From Chryseobacterium takakiae (GTDB lineage Bacteria > Bacteroidota > Bacteroidia > Flavobacteriales > Weeksellaceae): a stretch of DNA of 64,000 nucleotides. Below are positions 35,189-48,500 of this stretch, piece after piece. Under the pieces are notes generated by a model that did no database searches, was not told the origin of the DNA, and worked only from the letters and a program-made list of their open reading frames with translations. The position numbers and the translations under genes were made by a program. The DNA is taken from contig NZ_FQVO01000002.1 of assembly GCF_900129385.1 (NCBI RefSeq), positions 62,001 to 126,000 of the forward strand, given 5' to 3'. Positions within the stretch are counted from its first letter, which is position 1, and each line of letters starts with the position of its first letter.

Positions 35189-37426
35189 ATGCATAGAATT
35201 TACCAAAAATCAGTTTTTGGAGTTTCCGTATTGTTTTTCATATCTGTTTTTTCTCAAGATAATAATGATATTAATAATAGATTAATAGAGGATCAGAAAA
35301 AATTTCAATCAGAAATAGCAAAAAGAGAAAGTAACCAAAGGCAAGATGTAGAACGGTTAAAATCATTAGGCTTTCCTGAATTTATAAGTAAAGATGGAAA
35401 TGATAAACAATTAATCGGCTCCGATGAAAATGGAAAACCAATGTATTATACTACATTAAATGCAGGGGCGGCACAGATGACAAAAGCCAATATATTGTAT
35501 GCCGGAGGAAGTGCGGGGTTAAATATTTCAGGACAAAATATGGTCATAGGACAATGGGATTATTCGAAACCAAGAACTACTCATGAGCTGCTGTCCGGTA
35601 AAATTACCTATAATTCTTCACAAAACCAGACTATAACAAGGCATAGTACAAATATTGCCGGAACAATGGTTGGAAATAATGGAGAAGCTGAAGCAAAAGG
35701 AATTGCTTTTAATGCTACACTTCACGCATATGATTGGGTAAATGATGTATCGGAAATGCTTAATGAAGCCTATACTCCTAATAACACCGCTGGTATTTTG
35801 GTTGCTAACAACAGCTACGGTTTAGATCCATTATACCTTCAGACTTATCAGTTTGGTAAATATAATGCGACTGCACAGTCTTGGGATAATCTTATGTATC
35901 TACGTCCCTACCTACAGATTGTTAAAGCTGCTGGTAATTCTCGTGAAATAGATCCCAATATTGTTCCTCAGGTAACTGCGAAAGGTGGATATGATTTACT
36001 TGAAGGTGCCGGGATTGCAAAGAATGTGCTTGTTGTTGCTTCGGCAAAAAAGAACCTTAATATGAACTCTGACGAAGATTTTGATATTTCTTCATTCAGC
36101 AGTTATGGTCCAACTGACGACGGCAGGATAAAGCCAGATTTATGTGCACCTGGAGAAACGATATATTCATCCATTGAGACATATGATTCAGCGTATGGGA
36201 CCTATAAAGGAACCTCATCTGCTACAGCAGTTGTTTCGGGAATTATTACTTTATTACAACAATATTATAAATCTGTAAGTCCTTCTCAAAGCTATATGCA
36301 ATCTTCCACAGTTCGGGCTTTGCTGGCTCATACCGCAAACGATAAAGGAACGGAGGGGCCGGATTATATTTACGGATGGGGAATGGCAGACTCGAAAAGA
36401 GCTGTTGCAGCCATACACGACAATATAGAAGGAATTATTGGTGACTATAAGAAATCCACATTAATAAAGGAAATTTCGCTTAATCAGGGAAATAAATACA
36501 CATTATATGTGGTTCCTTTAGATATTACACAACCTCTTTCAGCCACTATATCCTGGACCGATCCTCAGGGAAATCTTGTAAATAATACCGTAGATCTTTC
36601 TACTCCTAATTTAGTTAATGATCTTGACCTGAAAATTGTTAAAGTCAATTCGAACGGTACCGAAACTGTTTATTATCCGTGGAAATTAGGAGGAATGAAT
36701 AATCTCACGGCTGCTGCAACAAAAAACTCCCCTAATAATGTAGATACTATTGAAAGGGTAGATATTAAAAATCCTACAAAAGATACTTACAAAATTATTA
36801 TATCTCCTAAAACAAGTACAACTCCACTACTTCCAAGTGGTGTTCAGAACTTTTCTATTGTAGTTTCTAATGTAGATTTCTGTTATAAAGAAGATCTTAA
36901 AATATTAACCAGTCCGGTTGATGACATCAGTACTCCGCAAACTATTTGGGCAAAACAAATTGTAGCAAGTAATAAAATTATTGCTCCTGTACAAAATGTA
37001 GAATACATTGCTTCAAAAGATATCATATTAAAACCAGGCTTTCAAGCAGAAAATTCTTCAGGTTTTCATGCAATTATTACTCCGTGTTTTGATATCATTT
37101 CAGCATTTAGATATATTGCACAAAAACGAGTTTCAGATGAGGGTATACTTCCGGAAGCAATAAAAACCGGAAGCAATTTTACAATTTTTCCGAATCCTTC
37201 AAAGCAAGAGGCGCATATCAAGTTCAGATTAGAAAATGCATCAGCTGTAAAAATTTCAGTATATGATGCTTCCGGGAAAATTATTTTCGTGAATCAGAGT
37301 AATGAAGCCTTTCCAAAAGGTGAATATTTAAAAACAATTGATGTGAGCCAGTATGCTTCCGGAATTTATCTGGTTAGCTTAGAGTGTAATGACTTTAAAG
37401 AAACTAAAAAACTGATTAAAAAATAA
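35189..37426 (+). CDS. S8 (subtilisin-like) serine protease with T9SS type A sorting domain
   Basis: A 745-residue secreted protease. A signal peptide (to about residue 22) is followed by a short pro-region and an S8 domain whose triad is visible as Asp124 (VIGQWDYSK), His152 (TRHSTNIAGT) and Ser343 (GTSSATAVVSG), with the oxyanion Asn probably in VKAAGNSRE. A beta-sandwich follows (LSATISWTDPQGN, LVNDLDLKI). The C-terminus (IFPNPSKQEAHIKF to KKLIKK) is a type IX secretion signal, so the protease is exported across the outer membrane and anchored or released. Confidence 0.93.
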   Translation: MHRIYQKSVFGVSVLFFISVFSQDNNDINNRLIEDQKKFQSEIAKRESNQRQDVERLKSLGFPEFISKDGNDKQLIGSDENGKPMYYTTLNAGAAQMTKANILYAGGSAGLNISGQNMVIGQWDYSKPRTTHELLSGKITYNSSQNQTITRHSTNIAGTMVGNNGEAEAKGIAFNATLHAYDWVNDVSEMLNEAYTPNNTAGILVANNSYGLDPLYLQTYQFGKYNATAQSWDNLMYLRPYLQIVKAAGNSREIDPNIVPQVTAKGGYDLLEGAGIAKNVLVVASAKKNLNMNSDEDFDISSFSSYGPTDDGRIKPDLCAPGETIYSSIETYDSAYGTYKGTSSATAVVSGIITLLQQYYKSVSPSQSYMQSSTVRALLAHTANDKGTEGPDYIYGWGMADSKRAVAAIHDNIEGIIGDYKKSTLIKEISLNQGNKYTLYVVPLDITQPLSATISWTDPQGNLVNNTVDLSTPNLVNDLDLKIVKVNSNGTETVYYPWKLGGMNNLTAAATKNSPNNVDTIERVDIKNPTKDTYKIIISPKTSTTPLLPSGVQNFSIVVSNVDFCYKEDLKILTSPVDDISTPQTIWAKQIVASNKIIAPVQNVEYIASKDIILKPGFQAENSSGFHAIITPCFDIISAFRYIAQKRVSDEGILPEAIKTGSNFTIFPNPSKQEAHIKFRLENASAVKISVYDASGKIIFVNQSNEAFPKGEYLKTIDVSQYASGIYLVSLECNDFKETKKLIKK

Positions 37427-37506
37427 ATCTCTGAGAATCAAATGTGCCGCTAATGTGTGCAAAAAAAATATCCAGAAGATTCTCATCGATTCCAAAATAA
37501 ACACTT

Positions 37507-39474
37507 ATGACGAAAAAAATATTTTTCTTTTTTCATATCCTTTTATTGGATATGTGTTTTGCCCAGTCTCCCGGTGGTGTTTCGGGAGTGAGTGTTTGGT
37601 TTAAAGCTAATTCTGCTCAAACTCCTGCTTTAAGCTATCAGGATTATAGTGGCAATCAACATGAAATTAAAGCGATATCTACGCAGAATCAACCTAATTA
37701 TACATTATTTAATTATAATGAAAGTCTGGATTTTGACGGGGTAGATGATTATCTGAAATTCCCCTATCTGATGGAAACGATGGATAAAACTACCTTTTTT
37801 ACGGCATATCAAAATCAGAATACGTCTACGGAAACGGCTATGTTTACTTCAGAAAAGTCGTACGAAAAGGAAATGTATTTCGGCACAAAAAATATTTTCA
37901 GATATAATAATGAGCAGCTTAATTACATCAATATCAATACGATAGATGATCTTCCTTCTTTCAGTATGTATACGAGATTCGGAGTTCCATCAGAAAAGAT
38001 CAATTCAGTTATAGGAAGGACAGGAGTATCTTCTATGTATGTGGGAAAAGATATAAGAAATACAGCCTGGCAAAATTTTAAAGGAAAACTTCCCGAATTT
38101 TTCATATACCGTAAAATTCTTACTCAGAATGAAAGAAACCGGGTGAATTCCTATCTGGCTGTAAAATATGCAGTTACAATGCCGTTTACAGAATATTATA
38201 ACTCTAAAAGTAAAAAAATATGGAAGCAGGATGATTTTACTGATTATCCTGCAAACATTGCGGGAATTGCCAGAGACAAATACTCAAACTTATACCAGAA
38301 ACAAGCTACAAGTTCTTCAGAAAATAAGAGGTTAATTATTGCGGCAAAGAAATTAGCTATAGATAATAATAGTAATGATGCAGATTTTCCTGATCAGAGT
38401 TTTCTTGTATGGGGGGACAATAAAGAGCAGTTATTATTAGATACTCCTACTTTCGGATATCAGCTATTTAAAAGAAAATGGAAAGCAAGATTTTCAACAG
38501 AGACTTCACAGACGATACCTACTGAAGTTGTTTTTTCCGTTAAAAATATACTTACTATACCTGCGGATAAAAAAGTATGGTTGTTTATTGATAAAACAGG
38601 GCAAGGAAATTTCAATTCCTCAAACGTAGAGGTATTTCCTATGGATTATGTAGATGCAGATCAAAATGTTCATTTTAACAATATTATTTTCGATCAGGAT
38701 TTATCAGGAACAGATGTTTTTACTTTTGCTTTAGGCAATAAGATATTATCTATCAATGAACTTCAGCAACCTACCTGTACACAGAAAAAAGGGACTTTAA
38801 ATATAAATGTTAAAGGGGGTAAAGCTCCTTATCACATTCAGTTAACAGGTAATGGGGTTAATCAAAACCTGAATGTTTCTACAGCACAGTTATCTTTTCC
38901 GGATTTGGAAATCGGAACCTATCATCTTATCATAACCGATGCAGACGGAAACATAATAGACCAGAATTTTACAGTTAATGATTTTAACTCTATAAATCTG
39001 GATTTGGGACCTGATGTGGTAATAAATTCCGGAGGATCTGCTCATTTTGATGCAGGGACACAGATTTCAGATCCGAATGCTACCTATCAATGGACTTCGG
39101 ATAATGGATTCAGCAGCTCATCGGCTAATATTACCGTTTATGAACCGGGAACTTATACAGTAACAGTTAACACACCGGATGGCTGTACGAAAAAAGATAC
39201 AGTAAAAGTAACCCGCAAAAGAGAAAACGGAATTGTCTTATATCCTAATCCGGTACCTAAAGGCCAGCTATTTACCATAAGAATTATATCGGATATAAAA
39301 GAAAATGTAGATATCAAGATATATGATGCATCAGGAAGACTAGTAAAGACTATTCAGGATAAAGGAAAAGATTATTATGAGATTCAAGATTCACTTTTAG
39401 TAGAAGGGGCTTATGTAATTGTTGTAAAAACGACTTCTGAATTAAAAGTGTTTAAACTCATCGTCACCAACTAG
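37507..39474 (+). CDS. T9SS-secreted protein with LamG-like and PKD-like regions
   Basis: A 655-residue exported protein (signal peptide ending in MCFAQ). The N-terminal third has WFKANSAQTPALSYQDYSGN and LDFDGVDDYLKFP, typical of concanavalin/LamG-like domains in Bacteroidota surface proteins. The middle has IAGIARDKYSNLYQKQ and SFLVWGDNKEQL. An Ig-like segment (ATYQWTSDNGFSSSSANITVYEPGTYTVTVN) and a T9SS type A sorting domain (VLYPNPVPKGQLFTIRI to FKLIVTN) follow. It may be a surface adhesin. It lies 80 bp after the protease and precedes the Rhs gene. Confidence 0.85.
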   Translation: MTKKIFFFFHILLLDMCFAQSPGGVSGVSVWFKANSAQTPALSYQDYSGNQHEIKAISTQNQPNYTLFNYNESLDFDGVDDYLKFPYLMETMDKTTFFTAYQNQNTSTETAMFTSEKSYEKEMYFGTKNIFRYNNEQLNYININTIDDLPSFSMYTRFGVPSEKINSVIGRTGVSSMYVGKDIRNTAWQNFKGKLPEFFIYRKILTQNERNRVNSYLAVKYAVTMPFTEYYNSKSKKIWKQDDFTDYPANIAGIARDKYSNLYQKQATSSSENKRLIIAAKKLAIDNNSNDADFPDQSFLVWGDNKEQLLLDTPTFGYQLFKRKWKARFSTETSQTIPTEVVFSVKNILTIPADKKVWLFIDKTGQGNFNSSNVEVFPMDYVDADQNVHFNNIIFDQDLSGTDVFTFALGNKILSINELQQPTCTQKKGTLNINVKGGKAPYHIQLTGNGVNQNLNVSTAQLSFPDLEIGTYHLIITDADGNIIDQNFTVNDFNSINLDLGPDVVINSGGSAHFDAGTQISDPNATYQWTSDNGFSSSSANITVYEPGTYTVTVNTPDGCTKKDTVKVTRKRENGIVLYPNPVPKGQLFTIRIISDIKENVDIKIYDASGRLVKTIQDKGKDYYEIQDSLLVEGAYVIVVKTTSELKVFKLIVTN

Positions 39475-39587
39475 CCGCCAAATTAACATCTATTATAGAT
39501 AAAAGGAATTAAACAAAAACTAATTGCCTGAAATTCTTTCAAATAGTTTGCAGGTAATCATTTTGTTGTAGAAAAGCATATACACAA

Positions 39588-42500
39588 ATGAGAAATTCGA
39601 TATTAAGTAGATTAAGAGAAAATCCTAAAATTGTTAAAGTTCTGGTTTTTCTCACTTCATGGACACAGCTTCATGCTTACGCAAATACGGCGTATTTAAA
39701 TAAGCCTAAAGAAACTTTACCGGGTGCAGATTTTCATTATTCATCTGTTATTCGAAATGATAACAGCTTCCTGAAAAATGATGAGAAATCTTTGGCAATC
39801 GATAATGCTTTACGGAATAATATTTCGTATCCAAATGAGAAAAATATTGATTCTGAAAATATTTCCGGCCAATCAATATACGGACATGAAGCATTGGTCG
39901 ATGATCAAAAAAATATTGTTGATAAGTCTATATCAGGATTTTATCTTTCTGATATAAAAGAAGGAATCATAGGTAAAGACTCCGAACATCCTATAGACCA
40001 GATATACGATAACATATTTAATATTACGGTTAATGAAAAAATCAGACCTGATAAACAATATAGCTTGGAATATGATCTTTATGGATTAAAAGATTATAAG
40101 CAGGTAAGCAAAGTTATCAATGATGAACTGGCTGTAGGAGGACAAAATGTAGAAAAAACAACAGTTTGGATCCACCAAACAGAGCCTGTAAAAGCAACTG
40201 CTGTTAAGGAAGGCAAGAATATTATCATTTTTACAATTCCTAATTCTTCAGATTACAGCTACAAAATCAGAAATCTTCATATAGTTACTTCGGATAAAAA
40301 GAGTGCTCCTGCAGAATTTGCAAATTCATATGTTGGTCAAACCAATTATAAATATATAAATTCTCAAAATCAGGCAGAAGAATTAAGTTTACATTCAGCA
40401 ACCTTAAAAATAGAAGGAAATTCTGTAAAAAATACTGCAGTTTATTCTATTACTGCGCTTAGAGATATTGATATGCCTGCTCTTACTCAGGAAATGGTAA
40501 ACGTAACAGCAGATCATTTCGGATATAGATTCTTACCTCACGGAGAGAATTTTTCGGCACCTGCCAAAGTGTCTCTGGGTTATGATAAATCTAAAATACC
40601 GGCAGGATATACCGAACAGGATATCAAAACCTTTTATTTTGATCTTACTCAGAAAAAATGGATTGCTTTAGAGAAAGCTGAAAAAGATTCCCTGCAAAAA
40701 GGAAGCAATATTATTGTATCTAAAACAACCCATTTTACGGATATGGTAAACGGGATCATCAAAGTTCCCGAATCTCCGGAAACAGGAAGCTATGCTCCTA
40801 ATTCCATAAAAGACATTAAAGCCGCAGATCCTACAGAAGGAATAGTTTCTATTGCACCGCCGTCCGCAAACAATATGGGAACAGTAAATACAGGTTTTCC
40901 CATTAAATTACCGGCAGGAAGAGGTGGAATGCAGCCTTCACTTTCTGTAAACTACAGCAGCGAAGGCGGTAATGGCTGGTTAGGATTAGGCTGGGACCTT
41001 TCTATTCCATCAATTTCCATTGATACAAGATTGGGAGTTCCTACTTATGATCAAAATAGGGAATCCGAAATCTACACTTTAGGAGGGGAGCAATTAACTT
41101 TTAAAGTTGGAGATAGTTATGTACTGCCAAACAGAGCTGAAGGTTTTGAAAAAGGAAGAGAAACAGATCGCCAATTTTATCCAAGGACAGAAGGAGGATA
41201 TAGTAAAATTATAAGAAAGGGAAATAATCCCAATAATTATGTATGGATTGTTACGTCTAAAGACGGTACACGTTCTTGCTTCGGAGGAGATGAAAATGGA
41301 AATGTTCTTGAAAATGCTGTATTAAGACAGCCTGGAACTAATAATATAGGGCATTGGGCTTTATATAAAACCATTGATACCAATGGAAATTTTGTAGAGT
41401 ATACGTATAACAGACCACCCAATTATAATTCTTCTGATAATGTGATGGGGAAAGGAGGTCAGGAAATGTATATAGGAAAAATTGAGTACACAAAATATAA
41501 TGTTCCAAATGCATTAAAAACTTATACTGTAAATTTTGATTATTATGATCAAAGACCTGATGTACAGGTTGATGCCCGTTTAGGTTTTGTGCAGGTTACT
41601 TCTAAAAAACTGAAAAGTATTGCAATTCTTTATGGTACTGATAAAGTAAGAAGTTATGAGTTTGGTTATAAGGAAGGAGCTTTTAAGAAATCTTTATTAG
41701 AAACAATTACTGAGAAAGACGCAAATGATCAGATTTTTTACACTAATAGAGTGGAGTACCAGTCAGCTCCTGGCGAATTATTTGGTGCTCCGCAAATATG
41801 GAATGTAAATAATGTAAATGGAGTAGAAAGTGGATACTTTACTGATTCATTTTCTCCGGCTGCTGCCGGCGAAACTTTCGGAGGTAAATATAATGCAATT
41901 AATAGTAATATCTCGGATAGTAAAAATTTGGGATTCAGATTAGGTTTTTGGACTTATACTCAAGGTACAACATTAATTCAATTACCATCTCCATTAGCCT
42001 TATTTATACCATTAGTAATTACGGAAACCGGCAGGTATAGTATTGGTGCTCAGGGAGGTTTTGGTAATAGTAACAGCCGTACTCAGGTAAATCTATTGGA
42101 TATGGACGGAGATAATCTTCCTGATATTACTTATAAAATAGGGGGAGATTACTATTATGCAAAAAATAAAAATGGTTCTTTCGACTTAGATACTGTTAAT
42201 AAAATAAATATTCCTGGACTTGGGCATACAAAGTCCAAAAACTGGAATACCGGAATTGATGGAAATTATGCTGTAGATACAGATTTAAGTACAGGTGTAG
42301 GATTTGATTATTCTAATTCTACTACAGATAATAAAGTTTACTTTGAAGATTTTAATGCAGACGGCTTAGTAGATGTCTCGGATAATGGAAAAGTAAAATT
42401 TGGTTATAATCCAAATGCCAATCTTACCAACTCCAATACTTTTATTCCCAAATTTGATTATTCCAGCCAGCCTTCTCCGGCTCCGATACAAGTTTTGTCT

Positions 42501-45500
42501 TCAAGTATTTCTACTGCAACTCCTTCATTCAATAATAATGAAAAGAAAATGATGTTTGAGCAAAACCCTTTACATGATATGATAAAAGTTTGGGTTGCGC
42601 CTAAAAGCGGGAATATTACAGTTACTAGTAATTGTAATTTGCTTCCGGCATCTTATGATCCTAATGAAGATAATACTTCTGTGGATGGAGTTGCAATTTC
42701 AATACAGAAGGGAAATAATCCACCTGATTATACATTAAGTATTCCCAAAGATGATACTTCAGTTAAAAATACAGTACTGTCTTACAATAATATCAACAAA
42801 GGGGATAAAATTTATTTCAGGGTCAGCTCTAAATATGATGGACGTTATGATCAAGTCAATTGGAATCCTGTTATACAATATACGTCCAATACATCTCCTG
42901 CTATTGATGGGAACAACAGAGATCTGAATACGTACAATTTTAGTGATGATTTTATTGTTTCCGGAAGTGCGAACTTTTCAGCTCCGGAAGCAGGAACTCT
43001 TAATTTATCAGTGAATAAGCCCGGTACATCTGACTATGTTAAAATTTCGGTTTTAAAAAATAATACTGAAGTTTGGAGTACGACATATGCACCTACAGAT
43101 AATGTGGCTTCAAATGTTTCTGTTCCTATATCTTTTGCTGCTAATGATGATATTATTGTAAAACTGTTAAGTAATACAAATATACACTGGCCTGACGTAG
43201 AGATCAATCCGGTTTTCACTACAGTTTCAGGAAAGATTAATTATCTGTTTACAGAGTACGGAATGTTTAATTATCAGGAATCTGCTGTAAATAATGCTTT
43301 CACGTATCTTGTTTCACCAAATGATGCAGGAAAAACATTTACGATAAAGCCCGTAAATAGTATTAATTCATTGAATGGAAGCTTTACGGTCAGCGCAAAA
43401 ATAAAAAACAGAGCTGTAGGTAAATTTTCTTATACCCTAAATAATGGAGTTTTATCTGCCAACGGAAGTTCTTATGGATTTGCTCTGAATAAGTTTACTT
43501 CACAGGATATTAATGAAAATCTTTACATAGAAATTACTACTCAGCAAAACAGGACGATCAATCAGGCTTTTCTGGATTATTTGAAAAATATAAATTTAGA
43601 GTTAATAGTTAATGAAGTAGCAGCAAGTGGCCAGACCAATTCAATAGTTGGAGGTACGGTTACTTTAACTTCAGGTCAGGCAATGATATTAAACTTCATT
43701 AAAAGCGGACCTCCATCATCTTCAGGGTATCCTTCAGGAAGTTTTAGGTATAGAGTCGTAGGAAACCCTGTTTGGACGGGACCTGTGGTTTTACAATCTT
43801 CCGCATCTCAAAATATGCTATCTCAGACTCTGAACCTGAGTCCGGGTATTTATGAATACGAAGCAAGCATTAACTTTAATGGACAGGCATCTTATTATGG
43901 AAGTAATTCTTATGTATCGGTTTCTAAAGCTAAAAATAAAACATTTGTATACAGTCCTTTAACTGCTCGCAATATTACCCAGATCCTTTCTGCGGAAGAT
44001 TATGATACTCGTTTCGGACAATTATACCGTGGTTGGGGAAGTTTTATAATAAATGGAAACAACCCGTCAAATAGTACTATTGTACAAAATCATCTGTCTA
44101 ATATCAATTCAGATTTTGCCAATAACGGATCTGTTACAGAGATGAAAATTGATGAAACAAAATTATTCATTCCTCAATCATCCACAAATCCGTCAAATAA
44201 TGCTCCTTTAAATCCAACCATAGACCCTGCAACAGGATTGCCAACGCCTTATAATCCCAATAGCTCGGCAATGAGCAATCAGTATTTTGTGATGACAACT
44301 CCAATAATTAATAAACAAGGAGTAAAATACTGGATGGGGTTAGATGAAAATAACTACATCACAAAACAAACCGTAAGTACTTCCAGATTAGGAGATGATA
44401 ATATAGACGAGACATTTTCTAACCAGTCTCCTGTTTTTAGTTTTAACTCATATCAGCTGCCTTCACTTATTCAGAAAAGTAAATTATATAGTGTAAGTGG
44501 TAAAGCGGGAATATCATATAGCAGCTCGGCAGGAGTAGGTGGAGATGGTAATTTTTCGAGTACAATATTTGCCGAAAATAAATCGGTTACCGCAATGGCA
44601 GACATGAATGCCGACGGTTTTCCGGATCATATTGTAGATTCAAATCTTCAGTATACGAACGCTAATGGATTTTTATCTTCTAAAAACTCAAATATTGGAA
44701 GTTATTCTATAAGCAGAACCGAAGAAGCAATTGGAGCTGGTGCGGGAACCTCGTTTACTCATGGTACCGCTGCATTTACTTTGTCTAGAAATTCGAATTT
44801 TCCAACCTCATTTGCATTAAGTCAAAAAAATGATTTTTCTGCATCTTTAAATGGAAACTTTGGATTTGAAAAGGAAAAGATCAAAAAGACCTATTTCGAT
44901 ATTAATGGTGATGGTATTCCCGATAGAATCGAAAATGGAAATGTTGAATTAGGATTAGGCTATGGTTTTTATCCTGCCAATTCATCATTAAGTTTTAATA
45001 CCAGCTATTCCCGGAATGAAAACTGGGGAGCAGGTTTAGGAGTATCGCTCTTCAATGGATCTGTTCAGGGAGGAACAAGCCTTAGCGGGAGTACCAACGA
45101 TATAGAAGAAGAAATGTTTGACCTGAATGGGGACGGACTTCAGGATTATATTAATCTGAAAGCATCAAAATATTTCCTGAATTTAGGGAATAAATTTGAG
45201 GATTACCAAAATCTTTCTGTTGGAAAAGCAAGAAGTACAACCGGAAGTTTAGGAGCTAACTTTGGATTGTCAATACCGATATCAATTCCAATTATTGTTG
45301 ATTACTCAACAAATGTTTTGGCGGGGATAAAAATTGTTCCGGGAATTAATATCAATTCAGGCAATAGTGTATCAAAAACCAAATCTACATTTAAAGATAT
45401 GAATGGAGATGGTTATCTGGATTACATAACTTCCGATGATACCAATTCAATTACGGTAAGGCTTAATCAAATTGGCACTACCAATCTCCTACGTAAAGTA

Positions 45501-48500
45501 ACCACTCCATCCGGAGGAAGCTGGGAAGTAGAATATGAGAGAGTGGGGAATACATACGATATGCCACAGAGCAAATATGTACTAAAAACGGTGATTACCA
45601 ATGATGGATTTACCGGGGATAGCACATTCAGCCCAGATGTATCAAAAATTACAGTTAAATACGAAAACCCTTATCACAGCAGAAGGGAACGTATATTCTA
45701 TGGTTTTGAAAAAGTTACGGTTAATCAGATTGATACAAAACAGGGAGGTGTTTTCTCAAATGTAATATACAGAAAAACAGAGCAGACGTTTAATAATAAA
45801 AACTATTACCTAAAAGGAGCATTGCTTAATGAAAAATTACTGGACGCTTCCGGAAAAATCTGGACTGAAAAAAGTAATACGTACGAACTGAGGAAAATTC
45901 ATAGTCCAAATACATTAAATACACTCTTAAACCAGGAAAAAGAATCAGAAAAAAATCATCAGGATTATGCCTGCTTTATTGCACTTAAAAATACAGTTTC
46001 TAAGTTTTATGAAGGATTAGCAACAGCTGCTAAATCTACCTCAAGCAGTATTACAGAATATGATGAATGGGGAAATGCCGTTAAAGTAACAGACTTTGGT
46101 GATACGCAGATTGGAAGTACAGAAATAGTATCTTCTGAAGTAACTTATGAAGAAGTAGCCCCTGGTAGATACGTTATTGCTCCTAAAACAGTAAAAAATA
46201 CAGCAACTGGTATTGTCAGAGAAAAGAGAGCTGAATATAATCCTTCAACAGGAGATCTTACGAAAATTGTGATCAAAAATCAGGGTGTAGATTATTCAGT
46301 GTATGATTTTGAATATGATGTATATGGAAATATTACGAAATCTACAGGTCCTGCAAACAGTGCAAACCAAAGGTTTTTCCATCAGTATACGTATGACGAT
46401 AATGTGAAGACCTATCCTGTAAAAGTTCAGGATGCATTCGGATACACCAGCAAAACTCAGTATGATTTCCGTTTCGGATTACCAGTGCTTACAGTAGATA
46501 TGAATTTGCAGCCAATGAAGTTTGTTTATGATGCAAAGGCGAGAACTACTGAAATTACAGGACCGTATGAAATGTTCAACAATATACCATGGACAATAAA
46601 GTTTGAATACAATCCTGTTACGGATGCGCCGCTTAATGCTACCAATGCGCAATCTTACGCAATAACAAAGCATTATGATCCGGAATATACCGACAGTACC
46701 ATCAATACCATTACCATTGCGGACGGTTTTGGGGAAGCCATTCAGGTTAAGAAAACAGGTGATATCCATAATGACGGGGTTAAATATATTGTTGCCGGAA
46801 AAGTAGAAACGGATGCTTTCGGAAGAGCTTTGAAAACATATTACCCTACAACAGAAAATGTAGGAACAGGAAATACCTTATACAATGCTTCTGTAGATAC
46901 TATTGAACCTACCATTAATCAATATGATGTATTAGATAGGGTAGTATATACAAAGCTTCCGGGAGAAAACTTATTTTCAACCATAGAATATGGCTTTGCT
47001 AATGACGTACAGGGAAGACCAATGTTTGCCACCACTTTTAAAGATGAATTGGGAAGCATCAAAAAATCTTATACGGATATTAAAGGAAGAACAACTTCTG
47101 TCTGGGAAGTTTCGAACACCGGAGATATTAAAACAAAATTCACCCATGATGCGATCGGGCAGATCCTTCAGGTGGAAGATGTGGCAGGAAACATCACAAC
47201 ATCACAATATGACGATTTAGGAAGAAGAATTTCATACAAGCATCCTGATAGCGGTATCACGACTTATAAGTATGATCCGGCAGGAAATATGAATTCAAAA
47301 ACCAATGCTGCCAATGAAATTGTTAATTACAAATATGATTATACCAGACTGAAAGAAGTAAACTACCCTGTTTATCCTGAAAATAATGTAAAATATTATT
47401 ATGGAGCTGCAATGGATGCATCTGCAATGGATAATAATGCGGTGGGAAGACTTTGGTACCAGACAGATGCTACAGGAACGCAATATCTCAAATACGGAAG
47501 ACTGGGCGAGCTTACCTATCAACGCCGTTCTGTTGCCGTTCCGGATGCCGGAGTGTATTGGTTTGGAACTTCATGGGAATATGACACATGGAACCGCGTG
47601 AAAAAAATCACGTATCCGGATGGAGAAGAAGTGAAATATACCTATAATAAGGCGGGTAATCTTTTCAAGATGAACTCTGTAAAAGATGGCTTCAGTAAAG
47701 ACATTATAAAGAATCTGGGCTATGATAAATTTGAGCAGAGAGTTTATCTTCAGTATGGCAATGGTACGGAAACAACTTATGAATACGAAACCAACCGCAG
47801 AAGACTGCTTAAAATGTATGCTAAAAACAGCAACAGATACTTTATGCAGAATACTTACCAGTATGATGTGGTATCAAATATCATGCAGGTACACAACAAT
47901 GCGCCTGTGGTACAGGGATTATTGGGAGGAGGAACCAACTATGCTTACGGATATGATGACCTCTACCGCCTTACTTCTTCATCAGGAAGCTGGAGAGGAA
48001 TAAACAGCGCAGGACAAGAAGAAAGACATCGCTTCACGGTAGGAATGACGTATGATAATATGCATAATATCATGAGCAAAACCCAGAAGCATGAGTGGGT
48101 AACGGGATCTGCTTCCAATAACTGGACTGCTCTTGAGCCAACTTCTTACCGACTCAATTATAAATATGAGGACCCTTCGCATCCGCATGCACCATCCAGA
48201 ATCATAGATGAACCGAATCTTGTGCCGAATGCTACATGCTGTAATCCGGACGATCCGGGAGTGAAGTTCCAGCACTATAAATATGATCCTAAAGGAAATC
48301 CTACCCACATTTTTCAGCAGACGTGTACCAACGAGGAGGAAAAAGCGGTGTATCTGTGGGATGAAGAAAACCGGTTACGATTTGTAGATACCAACCCTAC
48401 AACACCGGAAGCAGATGGGGCAGCCATTTATACCTATGATGCAGGAGGAGAACGTATTATTAAGGACGTTCTGTTTAAAGGAAAAATAGGAAAATATGAT